Assembly (NCBI RefSeq): GCF_050279675.1
Contig: NZ_JBNNUK010000009.1
Location: forward strand, 95,408-159,407
Direction: 5' to 3'
Origin: Viridibacillus sp050279675
Lineage (GTDB): Bacteria; Bacillota; Bacilli; Bacillales_A; Planococcaceae
DNA: 64,000 nt
Below the pieces are notes generated by a model, which was not told the DNA's origin, did not search any database, and was given only the letters and a program-made list of their open reading frames with translations. The translations under genes were made by a program, and so were the position numbers. This document shows positions 34,741-43,257 of the stretch, piece by piece. Each line of letters begins with the position of its first letter. Positions within the stretch are counted from its first letter, which is position 1.

Positions 34741-37539
34741 ATGTCAAACAATGTTTCACCTGTAAGCTCACCATGGGCTGCTTTTTCAGGTCCCAACCTT
34801 GGCTATGTGATGGAAATGTACGATTTGTATTTAACATCACCAGAAGAAGTTGAACCAGAACTTGTAACATTATTCGAACAATACGGAGCACCAGTTCAAA
34901 CTAGTGAAGTATCAAACGTTTTAAACGTTGAACCAGGTAACTTTGCAAAAGTTTTAGCTGCCGTTCAATATGCGGATGCCATTCGTGTATATGGTCACTT
35001 AGGAGCAGACATTTATCCTTTAAAAGACCATCCACGTGACACTACTCGAATCGAAGCAAAAACTTACGGTTTATCTGATCAAGATCTAATCGAAATCCCT
35101 GCTTCGTTATTATTAAAAGACATACCTGCAAGCGTTAACAATGGATTAGATGCTATTAATTACCTAAAAGCGATTTACACAAATAAAATTGCTGTAGAAA
35201 TTGCACACGTTGTTAACAGTGAAGAGAGAGTGTGGCTTCAATCTAAAATTGAAAGTGGCGTATTAAACGCAGGTCTTTCAAATGATGAGAGAAAAACAGT
35301 TTTAAACCAATTAACAAAGGTTGAAGGATTTGAGAAATTCATCCATAAAACATTTGTAGGACAAAAACGTTTTTCAATCGAAGGATTAGATGCATTAGTT
35401 GTTCTTATGGATGAAATTGTTCACCGTTCAGAAGACAAAGGTGTAAAAAATGTTATGATCGGTATGGCTCACCGTGGTCGCTTAAATGTGTTAACACATG
35501 TATTACACAAACCATATGATATGATGTTTGCTGATTTTGCGCACGTTCCAAATGAGTTATTTATCCCAAAAGATGGTTCTTTAGAAGTAACTAAAGGATG
35601 GTTTGGCGATGTTAAATATCATATGGGTGCTACATATAACAGCACTAAAGGTACAACAATCAAATTAGCGTATAACCCATCTCACTTAGAAGTAGTTAGT
35701 CCAGTTGTTACAGGTCAAGCTCGTGCAGCTCAAGATAACACTTCTAAAGCAGGTGCTCCAACTCAAGATGCTAAATCTGCTCTAGCGATTTTAGTTCATG
35801 GTGACGCAGCGTTTGCTGGTCAAGGTGTCGTAACTGAAACGATGAACTACTCTCGCACAAAAGGATTTAACACAGGTGGTTCAGTTCATATTATTGCTAA
35901 TAATATGATTGGATTTACTACTGAGCATTATGATTCACGTTCGACTGTATACTCTTCAGACCCTGCAAAAGGTTATGAAATTCCAATATTACACGTTAAT
36001 GCGGATGATCCAGAAGCAGTTGTACAAGTGGCTCGTTTTGCAGTAGAATATCGTGAACAATTTGGTAAGGATATTTTAGTAGACCTAGTCGGTTACCGCC
36101 GATATGGTCATAATGAAATGGACGAACCAATGATCACAAACCCAACAATGTACACTGGTGTTCATGGACACGATACAGTACGTGCATTGTACGGTAAAGC
36201 ACTTGCAGATCAAGGCATTGTAACAACAGAAGAAGTCACAACTTTAGATGCCGATACACAAAAAGAAATGCAAGCAGCTTATGATCATGTGAAAGAAGTT
36301 GGCGAAGGGCAGCATGTTGAAAACGAAATGCCAGAAGCTGTGAAGAACGGTTATGATATCGTAGAAACTGGTGTTGAACGCGAACGTCTAGAAAAAATGA
36401 ATAAAGAATTATTAACATGGCCACAAGACTTTAATGTCTTCAAAAAACTAGGTAAAATCCTAAGCCGTCGTGAAGATGCATTCGTAGGTAAAGGTAAAAT
36501 CGACTGGGGTCATGCTGAAACATTAGCATTCGGAGCAATTACACAAGAAGGTAATTCAATCCGTTTAACAGGTCAAGATGCACAACGTGGTACATTCGCA
36601 CACCGTCACCTAGTATTACATGACGAAAAAACAGGTGCAGAATTAACACCTTTACACCATATTTCTGGTGCAGATTCTTCATTTGTTGTATATAACAGCC
36701 CATTATCTGAAGCTGCTATCGTAGGCTATGAATATGGCTATAATTTAGAAAACGATAAAAACTTAACTATCTGGGAAGCGCAATACGGTGACTTCGCAAA
36801 CATGGCTCAAGTAATGTTTGATAACTTCATTTCAGCATCTCGCTCTAAATGGGGTCAAAAATCGGGTCTTGTTATGTTATTACCGCATGCTGCTGAAGGT
36901 CAAGGTTCAGAACATACAAGTGCTCGTTTAGAACGTTTCTTACAATTAGCTGGTGAAAACAACTGGACAGTTGCAAACCTATCAAGCGCTGCAAACTACT
37001 TCCATTTATTACGCCGACAAGCTAAGATGTTAGGTACAGAAGCAATTCGTCCATTAGTTCTTGTATCACCAAAATCACTATTACGTAATCAAATCGTTGC
37101 TGCAGATGTTGAAGAATTAACAACTGGTCACTTCGAGACAGTTATTGAACACCCAACAACTGGTTCAGCTGCGAAAAAAGTAGAGCGTATTCTATTTGCT
37201 TCAGGTAAAGTAGCTATTGATATCGCAGAAAAAGTTGGAGATGGAAAAGATTTCGATCACGTACACTTAGTACGTGTTGAACAATTGTACCCATTCCCAT
37301 CTGAGAAAATTGCTGCAATCATTAAACGATTCCCTAACGCAAAAGAACTTGCTTGGGTACAAGAAGAACCTCAAAACATGGGTTCATGGACATTTGCAGA
37401 TCCTTATATGCGTGAAGTAGCAGAAGACAAAGACGTTCGTTACATCGGTCGTATCGTACGTTCATCTCCTGCTGAAGGTGATGCAGATTCATACAAAGCT
37501 GAACAAGCACGTATTATTGAAGAAGCTGTAACTCGCTAA
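34741..37539 (+). CDS. odhA: 2-Oxoglutarate dehydrogenase E1 component
   Basis: Thiamine-diphosphate-dependent E1 subunit of the TCA-cycle 2-oxoglutarate dehydrogenase complex, cytoplasmic. 932 residues. Seen: N-terminal NLGYVMEMYDLYLTSPEEVE, MIGMAHRGRLNVLTHVLHKP, ThDP site segments HGDAAFAGQGVV and DLVGYRRYGHNEMDEP, then FAHRHLVLHDEKTG, EYGYNLE and the C-terminal LAWVQEEPQNMGSWTF. GTTGGAGG before the ATG. odhB follows after 30 bases, so the pair forms an operon. The same gene neighbourhood (arlRS next to odhAB) is known in staphylococci. Confidence 0.96.
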   Translation: MSNNVSPVSSPWAAFSGPNLGYVMEMYDLYLTSPEEVEPELVTLFEQYGAPVQTSEVSNVLNVEPGNFAKVLAAVQYADAIRVYGHLGADIYPLKDHPRDTTRIEAKTYGLSDQDLIEIPASLLLKDIPASVNNGLDAINYLKAIYTNKIAVEIAHVVNSEERVWLQSKIESGVLNAGLSNDERKTVLNQLTKVEGFEKFIHKTFVGQKRFSIEGLDALVVLMDEIVHRSEDKGVKNVMIGMAHRGRLNVLTHVLHKPYDMMFADFAHVPNELFIPKDGSLEVTKGWFGDVKYHMGATYNSTKGTTIKLAYNPSHLEVVSPVVTGQARAAQDNTSKAGAPTQDAKSALAILVHGDAAFAGQGVVTETMNYSRTKGFNTGGSVHIIANNMIGFTTEHYDSRSTVYSSDPAKGYEIPILHVNADDPEAVVQVARFAVEYREQFGKDILVDLVGYRRYGHNEMDEPMITNPTMYTGVHGHDTVRALYGKALADQGIVTTEEVTTLDADTQKEMQAAYDHVKEVGEGQHVENEMPEAVKNGYDIVETGVERERLEKMNKELLTWPQDFNVFKKLGKILSRREDAFVGKGKIDWGHAETLAFGAITQEGNSIRLTGQDAQRGTFAHRHLVLHDEKTGAELTPLHHISGADSSFVVYNSPLSEAAIVGYEYGYNLENDKNLTIWEAQYGDFANMAQVMFDNFISASRSKWGQKSGLVMLLPHAAEGQGSEHTSARLERFLQLAGENNWTVANLSSAANYFHLLRRQAKMLGTEAIRPLVLVSPKSLLRNQIVAADVEELTTGHFETVIEHPTTGSAAKKVERILFASGKVAIDIAEKVGDGKDFDHVHLVRVEQLYPFPSEKIAAIIKRFPNAKELAWVQEEPQNMGSWTFADPYMREVAEDKDVRYIGRIVRSSPAEGDADSYKAEQARIIEEAVTR

Positions 37540-37569
37540 AAAGCGAATATTTTGAAGGAGGAAATTATA

Positions 37570-38817
37570 GTGGCTGAAATTATTGTCCCGGAATTAGCAG
37601 AATCTATCACAGAAGGTACGATCGCACAATGGGTGAAAAAACCTGGTGATAAAGTAGAAAAAGGCGAGTTCATCGTAGAACTTGAAACTGATAAAGTAAA
37701 CGCTGAAATTATCTCTGAAGAAGCTGGTATTTTGAAAGAAATCCTTGCTGAAGAAGGCGATACTGTACTAGTAGGTGCTGTAATCGCAATCGTTGAAGCA
37801 GGTGATGCTGCTGCAACTCCAGCACCAACACCAGCAACTGTAGAGGCTGCACCGGCACCAGCTGTAGAAGCACCGAAAGCTGCACCAGTAGCACCTGTAG
37901 TTGTAGAAGAATCTTCTTCAACTGAACGTGTAATTGCTAGTCCAGCTGCTCGCAAATTAGCTCGTGAAAAAGGAATCGACTTAGCATCTGTATCTCCAGT
38001 AGATCCTCAAGGTCGAGTTCGCGTACAAGATGTAGCTGCACATGGTACAGCGCCAGCTGCTCCTGCTGCAAAACCAGCTGAGGCACCAAAAGCTGCTACT
38101 CCTGCAGTTGACGAATCTCGCGTGACAGTTGAAAAAATGTCTCGTCGTCGTCAAACAATCGCAACTCGTTTACTTGAAGTAAAACAAAGTACAGCAATGC
38201 TTACTACGTTCAACGAAATTGACATGACAAACGTTATGGCACTTCGTAGCCGTAAAAAAGATCAATTCCAAGAAAAACATGATGGTACTCGTCTAGGTTT
38301 CATGTCATTCTTTACAAAAGCAGTAGTAGCTGCACTTAAAAAATATCCATACGTTAATGCTCAAATCGTAGGTAACGAAATCCACCTAAATAACTTCTAT
38401 GATGTTGGTGTTGCTGTATCTACTGACGATGGTTTAGTAGTACCAGTTGTTCGCGATTGCGACCGTAAAAACTTTGCTGAAATCGAAGATGCAATCGGTG
38501 GTCTTGCTAAAAAAGCACGCGACAAAAAATTACAAATTGCTGACCTACAAGGTGGTTCATTCACAATCACTAATGGTGGTGTATTCGGATCATTAATGTC
38601 TACGCCAATCATGAATGGTACTCAAGCAGCTATCTTAGGTATGCATACAATCCAAAAACGTCCAATCGCTGTTGGTGATGAAGTACAAATTCGTCCAATG
38701 ATGTACGTTGCACTATCTTATGACCACCGCATTATTGATGGTAAAGATTCTGTAGGATTCTTAAAAACTGTAAAAGAATTACTTGAAAACCCTGAAGACC
38801 TATTATTAGAATCTTGA
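37570..38817 (+). CDS. odhB: Dihydrolipoamide succinyltransferase (E2 of OGDH)
   Basis: E2 core of the 2-oxoglutarate dehydrogenase complex, transferring succinyl groups to CoA. About 415 residues: lipoyl domain with lipoylated Lys42 in ELETDKVNAEI, Ala/Pro-rich linker, E3-binding domain (ASPAARKLAREKGIDLASV, GRVRVQDV), second Ala/Pro linker, and catalytic domain with FNEIDMTNVMALR and the active-site His/Asp in LSYDHRIIDGKDSVGFL. GTG 37570 is used because AAGGAGG precedes it. The lipoylamide dehydrogenase (E3) gene is not adjacent. Confidence 0.96.
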   Translation: MAEIIVPELAESITEGTIAQWVKKPGDKVEKGEFIVELETDKVNAEIISEEAGILKEILAEEGDTVLVGAVIAIVEAGDAAATPAPTPATVEAAPAPAVEAPKAAPVAPVVVEESSSTERVIASPAARKLAREKGIDLASVSPVDPQGRVRVQDVAAHGTAPAAPAAKPAEAPKAATPAVDESRVTVEKMSRRRQTIATRLLEVKQSTAMLTTFNEIDMTNVMALRSRKKDQFQEKHDGTRLGFMSFFTKAVVAALKKYPYVNAQIVGNEIHLNNFYDVGVAVSTDDGLVVPVVRDCDRKNFAEIEDAIGGLAKKARDKKLQIADLQGGSFTITNGGVFGSLMSTPIMNGTQAAILGMHTIQKRPIAVGDEVQIRPMMYVALSYDHRIIDGKDSVGFLKTVKELLENPEDLLLES

Positions 38818-38849
38818 TTTATAGATTTAACTTAATGTAAGAAAATAAT

Positions 38850-38890
38850 AAGCCCTACACACCTTTTAAAAGTGTGCAGGGCTTATTTTA
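38850..38890 (+). terminator. Intrinsic terminator after odhB
   Basis: AAGCCCTACACAC pairs with GTGTGCAGGGCTT, followed by ATTTTATT. Confidence 0.8.
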
Positions 38891-38947
38891 TTAAGTATAA
38901 AGAGAAGTGGGAATGGATGAAAAAATAACTTAATTCTGAGCTTTCAA

Positions 38948-39127
38948 TCAAGTTATTTTAACATTTGTTTTTAATGATGGGCAATGTTGCTTTTGTGAAC
39001 AGGCGTAGATAGACAAGGTAGAAAGTACGGTTTCCTTAGAAGTAGTACTTAGTAGTTCTGTCGCTATACGTTGTAATTGATAGTTTTCAATAGTAGTCAA
39101 TTTTTGTGGATTCATATGTCGTTCCAT
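38948..39127 (-). CDS. Small hypothetical protein (59 residues)
   Basis: Short ORF MERHMNPQKLTTIENYQLQR onward, with AAGAGGTG placed seven bases before the ATG. The product is soluble and probably helical, with two cysteines near the C-terminus (IYACSQKQHCPS). I do not recognise the family. The good ribosome site supports translation, but no terminator or conserved neighbour was found, so it may be chance. Confidence 0.4.
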   Translation of the reverse strand: MERHMNPQKLTTIENYQLQRIATELLSTTSKETVLSTLSIYACSQKQHCPSLKTNVKIT

Positions 39128-39234
39128 GCTATTCACCTCTTATATTCATTATAAGAACATTCGTTCCTTTATTCAAGGGGAAATGACAATAAAATCGGAC
39201 AAATGTGGTAAATTCTTTTATGTTTACAATGGAA

Positions 39235-39264
39235 GTGAAAGTGAAAGTGAAAGTGAAAGTGAAA
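39235..39264. repeat. Hexanucleotide microsatellite (GTGAAA)5
   Basis: Five exact GTGAAA units followed by one TTGAAG variant. It lies upstream of the divergent small ORF and downstream of the soluble chemoreceptor gene. Copy number could vary by slippage. Confidence 0.9.
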
Positions 39265-39374
39265 TTGAAGCAAGGTATACATATTAATAGAGGGTATATA
39301 AATAGCCCATTGCTTAAATAATATTCAATGAGCTAAATCATATTGCTTTCTATAAACTTATGGTCTGAAAAAAT

Positions 39375-40196
39375 TCATCGTATTGTTTCTTTCATTAATT
39401 GATTCATTTGGTTACTTAGTAACCCTAGCTCTTCTATAATTGTACTGAAGTCTTGTACTAGCTCAGCTTGTTCATTTGAAGCAGAATTGATCTGACTCAT
39501 GCTGCCCATTAAACCTTGTAAATTTTGTGTGATGTTTTTCAGTGAATCTTCAATCTTTTCGGTAGCCGACTTTGTTTCTAGAGATAGTTTTCGTACTTCT
39601 TGAGCAACAATATTAAATCCAGCACCATGCTGACCTGCTCGTGCGGCTTCAATAGAAGCGTTTAACCCTAGCAAATTCGTTTGTTGGGAAATTGATTTGA
39701 TAAAGTCTGTAACGCTATGAGAAGCTTCTGAGTCTGCAAGGGCTTGGCGAGATTGAGCAGTAATTTCAGTACTTGTTGCTGCTAGCTCCTCTGAATGAGA
39801 GGCAACAAGATGTACTTTATCCTGTAAACCTATGACAGCATTTTGTAGATGGTCCATATAAGATTGTAACTTTTCTTGTTTTTCCATAGAAAATACTAAA
39901 CTAAAAGCTCCAATTACATGTCCATTTTCTTTAATTGGATATATATTCGTGTGAAGTAAAACCCCGTAAAATTCTGCAGGTATATCTTTCGTAACGTTTT
40001 TCCCGGAGAAGGCTCTTCGCAATTCTTCAGTATTCTCCATAGTGTCACCAGTTTTTACTCCCAGATCAACTTTAGTTCCTGGAGATGCAAAGTAAACCTT
40101 GTTTTGATCTCGCTCAACTATACTTACAAAGATTTCATTATTGAATGCCATTTGTATGTATGGTGTAGCCTGTTTTAATACTTCTAATAAACTCAA
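39375..40196 (-). CDS. Soluble methyl-accepting chemotaxis-like protein
   Basis: 273-residue receptor-like protein with no transmembrane segment. The N-terminal 115 residues form a small sensor domain (YIQMAFNNEIFVSIVERDQN, YFASPGTKVDLGVKTGD, YGVLLHTNIYPI), apparently PAS/GAF-like. The C-terminal half is a short MCP signalling domain with tip SISQQTNLLGLNASIEAARAG followed by FNIVAQEVRKLSLETKSATEKI. It resembles cytoplasmic YfmS-type receptors and may bind CheW/CheA. Signal unknown. ATG at 40196. Confidence 0.85.
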   Translation of the reverse strand: MSLLEVLKQATPYIQMAFNNEIFVSIVERDQNKVYFASPGTKVDLGVKTGDTMENTEELRRAFSGKNVTKDIPAEFYGVLLHTNIYPIKENGHVIGAFSLVFSMEKQEKLQSYMDHLQNAVIGLQDKVHLVASHSEELAATSTEITAQSRQALADSEASHSVTDFIKSISQQTNLLGLNASIEAARAGQHGAGFNIVAQEVRKLSLETKSATEKIEDSLKNITQNLQGLMGSMSQINSASNEQAELVQDFSTIIEELGLLSNQMNQLMKETIR

Positions 40197-40472
40197 ATAA
40201 AAAACCTCTCTTCTATATACTAGTTATCCGATATAAGTAATTTGTATCTACAAATATTTCGTTTATAGATAAAAATAACTATGTTTATCATATCTTATAT
40301 TACATATAGAGTAAATATTTTGATTATTCGAAAGGGGAAAATTTAGATAAACCTACTTTGTATCGACGAAATTTGAAGGGAGAAAAGAAACTACTTCAAA
40401 AATAGCTCAAATTCAATTCGTGTAACTATAAAACTTCGAATAATGTTGAAACTGATTGAGTAGTGAACTATT
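40197..40472. other. Intergenic region without recognised features
   Basis: AT-rich spacer upstream of the soluble chemoreceptor gene. No ORF with a ribosome site, repeat or hairpin was noticed. Confidence 0.4.
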
Positions 40473-40507
40473 AAAAAAATAAAAGGTCGTCTTTTAAGAC
40501 AACCTTT
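40473..40507 (-). terminator. Intrinsic terminator of ion-channel gene
   Basis: AAAGGTCGTCTT pairs with AAGACAACCTTT; T-rich tail on the minus strand. Confidence 0.75.
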
Positions 40508-40511
40508 AAAC

Positions 40512-40877
40512 TTATAATAATTTTTTGCTTTTTTTAATATCCGTAGTCGAATCATCTGTATAATTAATCATTGTCTTACCAATAGTCAGCAATGTTAAAA
40601 ACATAACTCCTACTCCAACCGCTAAATAAAACATCGCAAACACTTTACCCAGATTTGTAGTTGGCGTGAGTGAAGTATCTACACCACTCGGAATCAGACT
40701 AACAACACAAAAGTATATGGCATCAATTATAGACCATCCTTCTACCTTTGTATAAAACATCGTGCCTGACAAAAGGATAAAAAATAATGTAGTAGACAAT
40801 GAAATAAATAACGGTTGTTTAAAAGCACGGATTAAAGCCTTTAAAAGGCGTTTTGTAGTTAAAATAAATGAAATCAT
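40512..40877 (-). CDS. Two-helix ion channel protein with non-canonical selectivity filter
   Basis: About 121-residue membrane protein of the Ion_trans_2 (KcsA-like two-TM) type: TM1 (LFISLSTTLFFILLSGTMFY), the pore-helix lead VEGWSIIDAIYFCVVSL, the filter region, PTTNLGKVF, and TM2 (MFYLAVGVGVMFLTLLTIG). In potassium channels the filter reads TTVGYGD between VVTL and PTT; here it reads IPSGVDTSLT, so the GYG core is lost. Ion specificity may be altered, or the protein may not conduct. ATG 40877 is preferred; a GTG at 40889 adds four residues. Single-gene unit with its own terminator. Confidence 0.7.
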   Translation of the reverse strand: MISFILTTKRLLKALIRAFKQPLFISLSTTLFFILLSGTMFYTKVEGWSIIDAIYFCVVSLIPSGVDTSLTPTTNLGKVFAMFYLAVGVGVMFLTLLTIGKTMINYTDDSTTDIKKSKKLL

Positions 40878-41187
40878 ACATTCTCTCACTCTCTTGCTAT
40901 ATGAAACTAGTATACAACAGATAGGAGATAAATAAATAGTCTTCTAAGAGTGGTTCTAAATGCCTATATAAATTTGAAGTGATAATAACATAAAACTATA
41001 TTTGGCCATCAAGACCATAAAAATTTGATAATATGATATAGTGAATACAAATTGTGGTCTATACGATTCTTTTTTTATTGATATTAATAAAACAGCTATA
41101 TTTAATGTCGAACTCTCCTAAAAGACTATTGAGAGTGTTAATTACATTGAAAATATCGTATTAAAAATTTGATTCGGAGGAATTAAG
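40878..41187. other. Intergenic region between divergent genes
   Basis: Holds the promoters of the channel gene (minus) and CAP protein gene (plus). No repeat or conserved RNA was recognised. Confidence 0.35.
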
Positions 41188-42039
41188 GTGAATAACATGC
41201 TGAAAAAACTAAGCGTCATTTTCATGGCTATGATCTTTTTAGGAGGTTTAGCAAGCCCTCAATATGCTAAAGCAAGTGCTTCAAAAACAAAACAAGTAAC
41301 GCTTACTGAAAAGAGTAGGTTGTTTACTAAGCAAGGTGGATATGGAAGAAAATCTACAGTAGCTGCAAAAAAGAAAGTAACGATTATAAAAACAACTAAA
41401 GATAAATGGATGCAAACAAAAGATAAAAAGTGGATAAAAGACGGTTTTACTGGTGATTATGTCTATCTTTCAAAAAAAACAACGACTTATAAAAAAGAAA
41501 AAGGATCTAAATCAGCAACGAAACTTCCAGCTGGAATATATAAAGTGAGTGCTGCCAATACAAATGGTTGGATTAAAGTTAAAAAAGGTAGCAAGACATA
41601 CTGGATTAAATCTGGGGAATTTGTCGATAGTTACAGTGATTTAGGAAATAAAAAAATGCAAGACCAAATAGTTACTATTTTAAATAAAGAACGTGCAAAA
41701 AAGAATTTGAAGCCTTTAAAGCAAGATCCAAAACTAACAAAGCTTGCGATAATTCGATCATTAGATATGGAGAAAAATCGCTATTTCAGCCATACAAGCC
41801 CAACTTATGGAAGCTGGTCTAACCTCCTAAAAGGATCTGATTATAACACATATGCATCAGGAGAGAATATTGCAGCAGGTTATCCAACAGCAACGAGTTT
41901 CATGAAAGGATGGATGAATTCCCCTGGCCATAAAGCAAATATTCTATCACCCAATTATCAAAAAGTTGGAATAGGTATAGTTGTCTCGGGTAAAGGTGCT
42001 CAATATCCAACATATGGAACACAAATTTTTGCCAAATAG
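41188..42039 (+). CDS. Secreted CAP-domain protein with lysine-rich SH3-like N-terminus
   Basis: 283 residues. Signal peptide KLSVIFMAMIFLGGLA with AKA/ASA cleavage near 30. Residues 35-155 hold two SH3-like, strongly basic segments (VTIIKTTKDKWMQTKDKKWI and LPAGIYKVSAANTNGWIKVK) likely to bind the wall. The CAP domain follows: ILNKERAKKNLKPLKQD, YFSHTSPTYGSWSNLL, YASGENIAAG and WMNSPGHKANILSPNYQKVG, with conserved His/Glu/His. GTG start after CGGAGG. Related in its C-terminal half to the CAP protein at 24 kb. Confidence 0.88.
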   Translation: MNNMLKKLSVIFMAMIFLGGLASPQYAKASASKTKQVTLTEKSRLFTKQGGYGRKSTVAAKKKVTIIKTTKDKWMQTKDKKWIKDGFTGDYVYLSKKTTTYKKEKGSKSATKLPAGIYKVSAANTNGWIKVKKGSKTYWIKSGEFVDSYSDLGNKKMQDQIVTILNKERAKKNLKPLKQDPKLTKLAIIRSLDMEKNRYFSHTSPTYGSWSNLLKGSDYNTYASGENIAAGYPTATSFMKGWMNSPGHKANILSPNYQKVGIGIVVSGKGAQYPTYGTQIFAK

Positions 42040-42175
42040 GTAGAAAACCCCCTATTGTCCAAGAACATGAGGGAGTTTACTATTTTGATAACTTCTTAAC
42101 CTTATTCTCTTTTACATCCCATCGTTTTGAATATTCAGTTATAATAGAGTGGATATATATATAGGGGTTTTCTAT

Positions 42176-42354
42176 ATGGTATTACATATGAAAGAGGTAA
42201 GTTTGAAAAGAGAAGGGCAATGGATTCTAGAAAATATTAATTGGCAAGTAGAAAAAGGAGAGCATTGGGAAGTGCAACACTTTCTTCATTTTTCGATATT
42301 CCAGTAGAAGTTATTTGGCAAAATAATCGTCCATTATTATCAAAGCAGAATTAA
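42176..42354 (+). pseudogene. ABC transporter ATPase (YlmA-like) with internal deletion
   Basis: The 5' part reads EVSLKREGQWILENINWQVE then KGEHW, the start of a YlmA-type ABC ATPase just before Walker A. The sequence then jumps, in another frame, to SATLSSFFDIPVEVIWQNNR plus PLLSKQN and a stop, which looks like the C-terminal end of the same protein. Around 200 codons, including Walker A, signature and Walker B, are missing, so no ATPase can be made. A terminator follows. The family is identified from memory. Confidence 0.6.
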
Positions 42355-42364
42355 AAGAATTTAA

Positions 42365-42410
42365 AAACTAGTTGTTGAATTTTATATAAGATTCGACAGC
42401 TAGTTTTTTT
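42365..42410 (+). terminator. Intrinsic terminator after ABC pseudogene
   Basis: AAACTAGTTGTTGAA pairs with TTCGACAGCTAGTTT; T-run follows. Confidence 0.7.
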
Positions 42411-42424
42411 ATAATGAATAACAA

Positions 42425-42607
42425 TTATTTGGATTGTTTTTCCAATAACGTGATAATCCTATCTAATTTTTCATTTAGTTCAGTAGATTCATTCTTTGGT
42501 GTGGTATTAATAATGATTCTTCTAATAAATAGCATAAAAGAAATCGTACCTAATATAATTAAAGCAATAACAATAAAAAGTATAAGTATATCTCCAAAAT
42601 TAGCCAC
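42425..42607 (-). CDS. Small membrane protein, DUF4083-like
   Basis: 60 residues: one N-terminal transmembrane segment (ILILFIVIALIILGTISFML) followed by the basic RRIII motif and a C-terminal amphipathic/coiled helix ending NEKLDRIITLLEKQ. This pattern matches the DUF4083 family of Bacillales. GTG start with GGAGG seven bases upstream. Function unknown; likely a single-pass membrane protein with a cytoplasmic helix. Confidence 0.65.
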   Translation of the reverse strand: MANFGDILILFIVIALIILGTISFMLFIRRIIINTTPKNESTELNEKLDRIITLLEKQSK

Positions 42608-42860
42608 CTTTTGCCTCCTTTATTCATTTCCGCTATTAAAATAGTATTATATTCAATTTTAACATGTTTTTAGGATTCATGCGGTTCAAATATTGATAAA
42701 TTCATTGATAAATACAATTTTGGAATTGAGATAAATACAATTCTTCTTTGATTAATATAAGAATTTGATATGAAATGGATAAAATATCAAAAATAAATCA
42801 TTATCCAATAGATTAATTTTCAATATTATGATAAGTTTATAACAAGTGAATATTGAATGC

Positions 42861-43018
42861 CAGAATTAGGTGTAGTACATACATAAAAGGGAATTCGGTG
42901 AAATGCCGAGGCTGTATCCGCAACTGTAAATGCTGATGAAATAAGGAAATACCACTGTTTTATACGGGAAGGTCCTTTGAGTAAATTGATGCTAAGCCAG
43001 GAGACCTATCTAATTCAG
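42861..43018 (+). promoter_or_regulatory. Cobalamin (B12) riboswitch
   Basis: Conserved pieces in order: AGAATTAGGT pairing with ACC..CTAATTC to close P1, AAAGGGAATTCGGTG, GCCGAGGCTGTATCCGCAACTGTAA, and the B12 box AGCCAGGAGACCT at 42994-43006. This is a standard cobalamin aptamer. The preceding stretch 42608-42860 is AT-rich and shows no gene. Confidence 0.95.
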
Positions 43019-43108
43019 AGCGTATATCTACTCTTCGGAATAAAGTGAGATTACGGCAAAACAATCTATATTAGACAAAACTGTTGTCCTATATTTCTTT
43101 GTATTTAT

Positions 43109-43138
43109 GCTATTTCTCTATGGGGAAATAGCTTTTTT
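43109..43138 (+). terminator. B12-riboswitch-controlled terminator
   Basis: GCTATTTCTC/GGGAAATAGC hairpin with TTTTTT, about 90 bases after the aptamer and before the toroid gene; expected to form when cobalamin is bound. Confidence 0.85.
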
Positions 43139-43257
43139 CATTGTTAAGAACTTTTAAATTCCTTCATTTAAAACATAAGTGAAAGTTATTTAATCTATTA
43201 GCATGAAAAAGCCGAATTCCGAATCCAACAAACCTAAATAAAATCGGAGGAATTCAA

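Noticed and set aside
37536..37955. 139-residue Ala/Thr/Ser-rich ORF antisense to odhB
   Set aside because: It mirrors the Ala/Pro-rich linker of odhB, has low-complexity composition and lacks a ribosome site; a shadow frame.
39220..39321. 33-residue ORF with VKVKVKVK core over the GTGAAA repeat
   Set aside because: No ribosome site; the frame is a by-product of the hexamer repeat.
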